Part shown: piece by piece, positions 47,960 to 53,327 of the stretch
How the letters are laid out: each line of letters opens with the position of its first letter
How positions within the stretch are numbered: position 1 is the stretch's first letter
Assembly: GCA_017540815.1 (NCBI GenBank)
Contig: JAFYAI010000130.1
Coordinates: 1 to 53,327, forward strand
Direction of reading: 5' to 3'
DNA length: 53,327 nt
Source of the DNA: Spirochaetales bacterium
Lineage (GTDB): Bacteria > Spirochaetota > GWE2-31-10 > MWDO01
Position numbers and translations under genes: made by a program
Notes under the pieces: generated by a model
Told to the model about the DNA's origin: nothing
Seen by the model: the letters and a program-made list of their open reading frames with translations, nothing else
Databases searched by the model: none

Positions 47960-48481
47960 TTACGCCTCTTTCTTCTTCTCTGCAACAGCATTAAGAACAC
48001 GAACGAACCGAGCAATAACATCGTTGGATGCAGCCAAGAAGTTCTGCAGCGGAGCATTCATTGTAGACATCATCATAGCGATGAGCTGTGACTTGCTCGG
48101 CAGCTTTGACAGTGCTTCGATAGCATTAGCATCAAGTAAAGCACCATCTACCCAACCGCCTTTAACTTTCAGAGAAGACTCTTTAGTAAAGTTGATCAAG
48201 TATTTAGCAACTTCTGCTACACCATCAGCATTTGCAAATGCAACAGCTGTAGGTCCGATTGTATTTTCTTTCAGATCATCAATGCCTTTTTCTTTAGCAA
48301 TCAAATCTATGAAAGTATTCTTAATAACGATAAATTTTGCACCTGATTTCGCAAGGTTTTTTCTGATCTGAGTGATAGCCTCAACATTCAGCCCTCGATA
48401 ATCGGTAAAGATATAATTAGGATTCTTCTCGAAAAACTCTTTCAGATCCTGAACTTTATTTATTTTATATTGCTGAGCCAT
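47960..48481 (-). CDS. rplJ: 50S ribosomal protein L10
   Basis: 173 aa. FTDYRGLNVEAITQIRKNLA, then NTFIDLIAKEKG, and a C-terminal helix that carries L12 dimers. AAGGAG precedes the ATG. Only 11 bp separate it from rplA, so the usual long L10-binding leader is absent from this spot. Confidence 0.97.
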   Translation of the reverse strand: MAQQYKINKVQDLKEFFEKNPNYIFTDYRGLNVEAITQIRKNLAKSGAKFIVIKNTFIDLIAKEKGIDDLKENTIGPTAVAFANADGVAEVAKYLINFTKESSLKVKGGWVDGALLDANAIEALSKLPSKSQLIAMMMSTMNAPLQNFLAASNDVIARFVRVLNAVAEKKKEA

Positions 48482-48492
48482 TGTTTAACTCC

Positions 48493-49179
48493 TTATACTG
48501 CCATCGATTTTGTGTTGATCTTTACAGCAGGACTCATAGTTGCGGAAATGTAGAATGTATCTACATACTCACCTTTCAGATCTGCCGGTCGTCGTTTGAG
48601 AACTTCTTCGTATAACGCCAAGATGTTTTCTTTAATCTTAGCTTTATCCATAGAAACTTTACCAATACCGATATGGATAATACCTGCTTTATCAGCACGG
48701 AACTCTACACGACCTTTCTTCAACTCTGCAATCGCACCTTTAATATCCTGTGTTACAGTACCTGTCTTAGGATTAGGCATCAAACCTCTCTTACCAAGAA
48801 CAGGACCTAACTTACCTACATCTTTCATCATATCAGGTGTAGCTACAACCACATCAAAGTCCAACCAACCACCTTTGATCTTTTCGATATATTCGTCATC
48901 ACCTGCATAAGCAGCACCGGCATCAAGAGCCTCTTTTACCTTATCAGCCTTAGCCAAAACAAGGATCTTCTTCTCCTTGCCGTAAGTATTCGGCAGGACG
49001 AATGTATCACGAACCGTATGACTCTTCTTCAATCGCAGTTTCAGAGAAACCTCGACAGTCTCGTCAAATTTAGCAGATGCGATCTCTTTGATAATATCAA
49101 GAGCCTTATCAATATCGTAAACCTGATTTTTATCAAATTTACTTAATGCGTCTTTATATTTTTTACTTACAAAACTCAT
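48493..49179 (-). CDS. rplA: 50S ribosomal protein L1
   Basis: 228 aa. [60 protein letters not shown] and [16 protein letters not shown] are signatures. Binds 23S rRNA at the L1 stalk and, in known cases, its own mRNA. AGGAG precedes the ATG; rplK ends 16 bp upstream. Confidence 0.98.
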   Translation of the reverse strand: MSFVSKKYKDALSKFDKNQVYDIDKALDIIKEIASAKFDETVEVSLKLRLKKSHTVRDTFVLPNTYGKEKKILVLAKADKVKEALDAGAAYAGDDEYIEKIKGGWLDFDVVVATPDMMKDVGKLGPVLGKRGLMPNPKTGTVTQDIKGAIAELKKGRVEFRADKAGIIHIGIGKVSMDKAKIKENILALYEEVLKRRPADLKGEYVDTFYISATMSPAVKINTKSMAV

Positions 49180-49195
49180 CTTAATCTCCTATAAC

Positions 49196-49621
49196 TTAGT
49201 CTGTTACTTCAACGCCCATACTTCGTGCAGAACCTGCGATGATTTTCATTGCAGCATCAACATCATTAGCATTCAGATCAGGCATCTTCATCTCAGCAAT
49301 CTTCTTAATCTGAGCCTTGCTAATCTTGCCGACTTTATCCTTGTGAGGAACAGCCGACCCCTTCTCAAGACCAATTTCTTTCTTAATAAGAACAGCAGCA
49401 GGCGGAGTCTTAATCACAAATGTGAATGATCTATCCTGATAAATCGTAATGATTACAGGAAAAATCAATCCCGGCTGATCTTTGGTCTTATCGTTGAATT
49501 GTTTACAAAAATCCGGAGCACTTGCACCGTGAGGTCCTAACGCAGGTCCTATACCTTTAGCCGGATTGGCCTGAGCACCCGGTGCCTGCAACTTAACAAT
49601 AGCTTTAACTTTCTTTGCCAT
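49196..49621 (-). CDS. rplK: 50S ribosomal protein L11
   Basis: 141 aa. [51 protein letters not shown] and [10 protein letters not shown] are diagnostic. The position after GPALGPHG is Ala where Gly is usual (GVN). Part of the GTPase-associated centre. AAGGGAT lies before the ATG. Confidence 0.98.
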   Translation of the reverse strand: MAKKVKAIVKLQAPGAQANPAKGIGPALGPHGASAPDFCKQFNDKTKDQPGLIFPVIITIYQDRSFTFVIKTPPAAVLIKKEIGLEKGSAVPHKDKVGKISKAQIKKIAEMKMPDLNANDVDAAMKIIAGSARSMGVEVTD

Positions 49622-49683
49622 CTTAGTTATCCCTTCTTAAAATTCAATTAAGTATATTTAGATTTTACACTTTCGCCTTTTCG

Positions 49684-50238
49684 TTAAATTTTCTCTACCT
49701 GATTAAAGTCAAGTTCAACCGGAGTAGATCGACCGAATATATTAACCATAACACGCACTTTACTGCGCTCCAAATTAATATCTTCAACAGTTCCTGAGAA
49801 TGTAATAAACGGACCATCTGTAATCTTCACAGTCTCACCATGCTTAAAATCAACCTTCTGCTTAACAAATGTATCGCCCTTAGCATCACCTGAAGTCTGA
49901 AGCATCGCTTTAACCTCTGCACTGGACAGCGGGAACGGTATTCTTGTTTTGTCAGCACCGACAAACCCCGTCACGCCTGTAACATTCTTAATAACAGAAT
50001 AAATCTCTTTCCATTTATTTTTATCTATATCCATTTCGAGAAGCACATAACCAGGATATAGCTTTTCTTTACGAATTTTTTTCTTGCCGTTCTTAATCTC
50101 AGCAACATCTCTCTCCGGAACTTTCACTTGAAATAAAGAATCAGGTAAAACTCCGTCATGAATAAGATTATTCATAGAAGTTTCGATTCGTTTCTCATAA
50201 CCTGAGTTTATATGAAGAACATACCAATTCTTGCTCAT
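49684..50238 (-). CDS. nusG: Transcription termination/antitermination factor NusG
   Basis: 184 aa. NGN domain (NWYVLHINSGYEKRIE, then EKLYPGYVLLEMDID and VTGFVGADKTRIPFPLS) and KOW domain (GETVKITDGPFITFSGTVED, ERSKVRVMVNIFGRSTPVEL). Binds RNA polymerase and couples it to Rho or ribosomes. Starts 10 bp after secE. Confidence 0.98.
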   Translation of the reverse strand: MSKNWYVLHINSGYEKRIETSMNNLIHDGVLPDSLFQVKVPERDVAEIKNGKKKIRKEKLYPGYVLLEMDIDKNKWKEIYSVIKNVTGVTGFVGADKTRIPFPLSSAEVKAMLQTSGDAKGDTFVKQKVDFKHGETVKITDGPFITFSGTVEDINLERSKVRVMVNIFGRSTPVELDFNQVEKI

Positions 50239-50248
50239 ATCTACCTAC

Positions 50249-50440
50249 TTACATTCCTAATGTGAGAACTTTGCTGACAACCTGAAGCGATACAAAATCA
50301 ACAACCGCCAACAACCCTGCCGTAATAACAATACCGATAACAACGACGATTGTCTGTGCAACAACATCATCTTTCGATGGCCAAACAACTTTCTTCAGCT
50401 CAGCTATTGATTCCTGTATGAATTTAATAATTTTTTTCAT
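50249..50440 (-). CDS. secE: Preprotein translocase subunit SecE
   Basis: 63 aa from the ATG at 50440, preceded by TTGGAG. A longer frame to 50509 would run into tRNA-Trp. The sequence KFIQESIAELKKVVWPSKDD, followed by one membrane helix (about 30-50), is the single-helix SecE of most bacteria. It clamps SecY in the inner membrane. Confidence 0.95.
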   Translation of the reverse strand: MKKIIKFIQESIAELKKVVWPSKDDVVAQTIVVVIGIVITAGLLAVVDFVSLQVVSKVLTLGM

Positions 50441-50479
50441 CTTTACTCCAAAGTATGTAAAAATTGTAAAAAAGAAAAT

Positions 50480-50551
50480 CAGGGCAGGCAGGACTCGAAC
50501 CCACGACATGCGGTTTTGGAGACCGCCGTTCTACCACTGAACTACTACCCT
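50480..50551 (-). tRNA. tRNA-Trp (CCA anticodon)
   Basis: 72 bases without encoded CCA end. The acceptor AGGGTAG pairs with CTGCCCT (one G-T). The D-arm is AGTTCAGTGGTAGAAC, the anticodon stem-loop GCGGTCTCCAAAACCGC, and the T-arm GTGGGTTCGAGTCCTGC. Discriminator G. Confidence 0.97.
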
Positions 50552-50572
50552 ATATCGCAGACAATCTGCAAA

Positions 50573-50743
50573 TTATTTTATCTTAGTTTCCTTATGTACC
50601 GTGTGTTTTCTATCAAACGGACAATATTTTTTCATCTCCATCTTTCCCTGAATATTTTTCTTATTCTTGATGGTTGTATAATTTTTACGGTTGCATTCCG
50701 TACACATCAATGCGATTTTTTCTGTACTGCCTTTCTTTGCCAT
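50573..50743 (-). CDS. rpmG: 50S ribosomal protein L33
   Basis: 56 aa: starts [20 protein letters not shown], then [10 protein letters not shown], ending [19 protein letters not shown]. CxxC plus one further Cys (CTEC...C; the last Cys-x-x-Cys partner is Asp), so the zinc site is incomplete. AGGGG precedes the ATG. Located between the two tRNA genes, as in other spirochaetes. Confidence 0.97.
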   Translation of the reverse strand: MAKKGSTEKIALMCTECNRKNYTTIKNKKNIQGKMEMKKYCPFDRKHTVHKETKIK

Positions 50744-50786
50744 ATATAACCCCTAAGTTATTATTCAATATCAATATTTTATATCT

Positions 50787-50859
50787 AGCCTCCAATCAGG
50801 ATTGAACTGACGACCTCATCCTTACCGAGGATGTGCTCTACCAACTGAGCTATAGAGGC
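50787..50859 (-). tRNA. tRNA-Thr (GGT anticodon)
   Basis: 73 bases without encoded CCA end. The acceptor GCCTCTA pairs with TGGAGGC (one G-T). The D-arm is AGCTCAGTTGGTAGAGC, the anticodon stem-loop CATCCTCGGTAAGGATG, and the T-arm GTCAGTTCAATCCTGAT. Confidence 0.97.
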
Positions 50860-50875
50860 AAAAATAATTTTTCTT

Positions 50876-50904
50876 ATAATACATTATTATGAAAAAAAAG
50901 TCAA
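50876..50904 (-). promoter_or_regulatory. Promoter of the tRNA-Thr/rpmG/tRNA-Trp/secE operon
   Basis: TTGACT (50904-50899), a 17-base spacer, TATTAT (50881-50876). The predicted start is a few bases before the tRNA-Thr 5' end at 50859. It probably drives the long cluster towards rpoC. Confidence 0.75.
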
Positions 50905-50950
50905 TAGAATTCGTGTCTTTTTTGACAAAATTTGGACTTACTCACGATGC

Positions 50951-51592
50951 TTATTCATTAACTTTCCTTGCTTTATTCAGATAATAATACCCGATCTCCG
51001 TCTGCAGTTCATTGCGGATCATCTCTGATTTCTCGATAAATATCAATTCTTCATCGGTTATCGTTCCGTCAATGAGTTTTTGCCGATAGGCCTCGATCTC
51101 TTTGCGATACAGCTCCAGCTGTGCCCGATTAGATTCTTCTTCGATACGGCGTTCCTCATCCGCACGAAATGCGTTTATCACCTCGTATTTTTTGAGCTTA
51201 TCATGCGGGTCAAAGAACAGCCCGTTCTCATCTATAATCTTCTGATTGACATAGTGATATACGCATACAGTCTCGATTGTCGAAGCCACAGGTGTCGCCA
51301 GCGTCGCTCCAAGAAATGAGAAAAACAGCGGATCGGATATTTTCGTATCCAGTCCTGTAAGAGACTTCTGATCAGAGCCGATCGGTGCGAATACAAAAGT
51401 GCAGACTAAAAACGACAAAAACAGCGAAGTGAATACCCCGGCCGCAGCATAATCCTTATTACGGAAATGCCCAACAATAGGAGTACCAAAGTCTACAAGC
51501 GGAGCAGAGTCTTTATCTATATGCAATGTGACACAGCTGCTTAGAGTCGTTGTCATTAGTATCAATGCTATTATTTTTTTGAATTTATTCAT
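50951..51592 (-). CDS. Lipoprotein with two membrane-type hydrophobic segments and a C-terminal coiled coil
   Basis: 213 aa. Lipoprotein signal ending TTTLSSC (Cys about 20). Hydrophobic stretches lie at about 50-72 (AGVFTSLFLSFLVCTFVFAP) and about 88-108 (LFFSFLGATLATPVASTIET). The last 80 residues are highly charged and probably form a coiled coil (RADEERRIEEESNRAQLELY). No family recognised. Its ATG overlaps the stop of a small upstream ORF by four bases (ATGA), which suggests translational coupling. Confidence 0.75.
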   Translation of the reverse strand: MNKFKKIIALILMTTTLSSCVTLHIDKDSAPLVDFGTPIVGHFRNKDYAAAGVFTSLFLSFLVCTFVFAPIGSDQKSLTGLDTKISDPLFFSFLGATLATPVASTIETVCVYHYVNQKIIDENGLFFDPHDKLKKYEVINAFRADEERRIEEESNRAQLELYRKEIEAYRQKLIDGTITDEELIFIEKSEMIRNELQTEIGYYYLNKARKVNE

Positions 51593-51702
51593 TTACTAAA
51601 CCTCAATGCAGACAGTGCAAAAAAATTCATCATCTCAAACAATCTGACAGCAGTCAGGCAAACTGCGAACAATCCCAATACCAAAAGATATTTCGCTGAC
51701 AC
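51589..51702 (-). CDS. Possible 37-residue single-helix membrane protein coupled to the downstream lipoprotein
   Basis: GTG start at 51702 with AGGCGG about ten bases upstream; stop TGA at 51589-51591 overlaps the next ATG. The peptide has one hydrophobic helix (KYLLVLGLFAVCLTAV) followed by RLFEMMNFFALSALRFSK. The frame is open only from a TAG about 13 codons before the GTG. A weak TATAGT box lies at 51738-51743. The support is the overlap and the amphipathic/hydrophobic composition; no homologue is known to me. Confidence 0.4.
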   Translation of the reverse strand: MSAKYLLVLGLFAVCLTAVRLFEMMNFFALSALRFSK

Positions 51703-51796
51703 TTTGTCATAACCGCCTTTTGCACAATCACGATTACACTATAACATATCTTTCTATTATTTTCCATTATTTTCGTGATTTTTTTGTGTTACAGCA

Positions 51797-52768
51797 CTAT
51801 TTATCGGCAAATATCTTATATATCGCACAGAACATTCTATCCCAATGCAGCCGTATAAACCATGCCATAAGCCGATGTTTCAACGCAGGTGATGCTCCGA
51901 GTTTGCGGCAGTATTTCTGCCGTGAACCTCGTTCCGTGAAAATACCCCGAATCGGTATACCGGCTTTCGCTGCATACTGGATACATGCAGCATAACACAT
52001 GCATGCAAATCGGTGCATAAACACATTCACATCATCATCCTGCACAGAATCAGCAAACGCAGTCAGACTGTCACCTACGGTAATAAGATTATAACACTTC
52101 TTAATATTCCTGGATGTAATAACAGAACCGTCACGCAGACAGCGATGATAAAGCACATCCCGGATACACCTCATCCTCTCTGCATAATACACCCATTTCG
52201 GGATAAGTTCCGTATCCTCATGATATATCCCGGGTATAAACCGCAGATTATGCTCATTCAGGAAGTCACGCCGAACAAAGAATGTCTGATCCGTCGTAAA
52301 GAACCAATTATGCAGGAGAACATCTTTACCACTGTAGACCATCCCCTCATCTATCGCAGAATCACTTACATAATCAGAGTGACCAAGCAGCTGCCCTTCA
52401 CCATTCACGGAACGCAGCTCCGACTGTATAATGTCGAGATCCTGTGAAGATGCCATCTCATATAGCATCTGATACGCATTGGGCAGCACATAGTCATCGC
52501 TGTCGAGGAATGCTATATATTCACCGATCGCATTGTCGATGCCTGTATTGCGAGCTCCGCCCGGACCGCTGTTAGTCTGATCGATAACACGGATGCGTGA
52601 GTCCTTCGCTGCATATTCATTGAGGATGTCAAGACTTCCGTCAGTTGATCCGTCATTGACAGCGACAATCTCCCAATCAGTGAGAGTCTGTGCATACACA
52701 CTGGCGAAGCACTTATGCAGATATTTTTCTGTATTATAGACAGGGATTATGATACTGATTTTTGGCAT
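51797..52768 (-). CDS. Family 2 glycosyltransferase
   Basis: 323 aa. GT-A fold start KISIIIPVYNTEKYLHKCFA, NDGSTDGSLDIL (nucleotide-binding), GPGGARNTGID, the metal-binding motif AFLDSDDYVLP (about residue 92) and a later acidic HEDTELIPKW as likely catalytic region. The C-terminal 120 residues are basic and helical without membrane segments. It transfers a sugar to a cell-surface glycan; donor and acceptor cannot be told. It starts 12 bp after the upstream glycosyltransferase gene, so both belong to one polysaccharide or glycolipid locus that continues beyond the window. Confidence 0.92.
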   Translation of the reverse strand: MPKISIIIPVYNTEKYLHKCFASVYAQTLTDWEIVAVNDGSTDGSLDILNEYAAKDSRIRVIDQTNSGPGGARNTGIDNAIGEYIAFLDSDDYVLPNAYQMLYEMASSQDLDIIQSELRSVNGEGQLLGHSDYVSDSAIDEGMVYSGKDVLLHNWFFTTDQTFFVRRDFLNEHNLRFIPGIYHEDTELIPKWVYYAERMRCIRDVLYHRCLRDGSVITSRNIKKCYNLITVGDSLTAFADSVQDDDVNVFMHRFACMCYAACIQYAAKAGIPIRGIFTERGSRQKYCRKLGASPALKHRLMAWFIRLHWDRMFCAIYKIFADK

Positions 52769-52780
52769 AGATTATTCTCC

Positions 52781-53327
52781 TTAATACACCCTCTTTTCAA
52801 AAAACTTCTTGAGCTTATCTCTTACATCAGCAAACATACCTTGCAGATCCCCATGCAGCAGTCTGTAAAACGAACTCTCAATCAAACGCCAAATCTTAAC
52901 GAAAGGATGTCCCCAGCCGTAAATGCGATATGTATCATTCTTATACTGATGATAGTCATCGACATCATTCGGCGGCGATATTTTATCTGCATCCAATTCA
53001 TACCGTTTCATCGTAAATATTCGCCGATAACCTTTCGGGATCAGATTCAGATCTGACGCATAATGAGTGGAATTCCCAGTCACGCCGATATTATTCACCA
53101 TATTCTTCTTTGGCACAATTGTAAGTCCGTCGTGCAGATACTGATTGGCGATAAGAATTGTCTCAAAATGTGCCCTGCCACTTGCCTTATGTGCGGTACA
53201 CATATTAATGAAGTTTTTCATCACATGATGCTTCTTCATATAAGCACTGATGCGGACAACATCATTCTCTCTATCCAAGAAATTATATTTACCGTCCCAT
53301 TGCCGCACAACACGAGACCACGATGCC
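52781..53327 (-). CDS. C-terminal part of a glycosyltransferase-like (HlpA-type) protein
   Basis: The frame is open to the window edge: the residues SWSRVV precede the internal GTG at 53308, so the gene starts outside. About 180 residues are visible. The pattern ETILIANQYLHDGLTIVPKK then NMVNNIGVTGNSTHYASDL resembles the second half of HlpA-like family 2 glycosyltransferases (NDGL...P..NLV.NIGF...ATH). A helical basic C-terminus follows. It is upstream of, and co-transcribed with, the family 2 enzyme. The assignment rests on this pattern only. Confidence 0.65.
   Translation of the reverse strand, partial: ASWSRVVRQWDGKYNFLDRENDVVRISAYMKKHHVMKNFINMCTAHKASGRAHFETILIANQYLHDGLTIVPKKNMVNNIGVTGNSTHYASDLNLIPKGYRRIFTMKRYELDADKISPPNDVDDYHQYKNDTYRIYGWGHPFVKIWRLIESSFYRLLHGDLQGMFADVRDKLKKFFEKRVY

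Noticed and set aside
48482..48492. L10-binding autoregulatory leader before rplJ
   Set aside because: Only 11 bp separate rplA and rplJ, leaving no room for the usual structured leader.
1..53327. CRISPR array, prophage, integrase or transposase
   Set aside because: No regularly spaced repeats with unique spacers and no such genes were seen in the frames examined.

Overview
The window looks like chromosomal DNA of a spirochaete, most likely a Treponema-type (Spirochaetota) bacterium of moderate GC. Evidence: the run tRNA-Thr / rpmG / tRNA-Trp / secE / nusG / rplKAJL / rpoBC; a long eukaryote-like (type 2) isoleucyl-tRNA synthetase; a 447-residue phosphofructokinase of the kind known from Borrelia and Treponema; RpoB with Asn at the E. 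coli Ser531 position, as in spirochaetes naturally resistant to rifampicin; many exported lipoproteins; and outer-membrane barrels ending in Phe. The standard genetic code is in use: TGA ends ftsH, znuA and the thioesterase gene, and a tRNA-Trp(CCA) is present. No plasmid, phage, CRISPR or transposase gene is visible.

Layout. 1-5939 (minus): a cell-surface locus of four lipoproteins around a 934-residue outer-membrane protein. At least two members carry a glycogen/starch-binding type beta-sandwich (CBM48/E-set). A near-perfect sigma-70 promoter lies at 6037-6065. 6317-9011: yugP-type zinc peptidase and ftsH. 9116-9580: hotdog thioesterase. 9835-15417 (minus): one giant reading frame (signal peptide, charged linker, small beta-barrel, five formylglycine-generating-enzyme-like modules) cut once by an in-frame TGA at 12619-12621. 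15595-18714: ileS. 18770-22834 (minus): a zinc-uptake cluster (Fur/Zur-type repressor, small Cys-rich membrane protein, znuA, znuC, znuB, small exported protein) whose first gene seems to be made from a leaderless mRNA with a palindromic operator on its start site. 22965-29263 (minus): two large exported proteins (633 and 1393 aa), preceded by a promoter, a 20-codon leader ORF and a strong intrinsic terminator. 29334-34807 (minus): rsmI, a double cyclic-nucleotide-binding-domain regulator, rpsI/rplM, an exported helical protein and pfk. 34999-37611 (plus): TetR regulator, accB, accC. 37728-39299: exported acidic protein. 39443-50859 (minus): the ribosomal protein/RNA polymerase cluster. 50951-53327 (minus): a small membrane ORF coupled to a lipoprotein gene, then two glycosyltransferase genes, the last cut by the window edge.

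How the parts relate: about half of the window is conserved housekeeping. The accessory half is dominated by surface and secreted proteins built from binding modules (CBM48-like, FGE-like lectin fold, InlB B-repeats, thrombospondin type-3 calcium repeats), which suggests a host- or polysaccharide-associated lifestyle. Promoters of the form TTGACA-17-TATAAT, strong AGGAG ribosome-binding sites and long perfect hairpin terminators can be read directly, so transcription units are fairly clear. The best leads are the leader-peptide/terminator unit at 29092-29263, the TGA-split five-module FGE protein, the CBM48 surface locus, the Zur operator on a leaderless start, and two non-coding repeat elements (20820-21008, 30054-30180).
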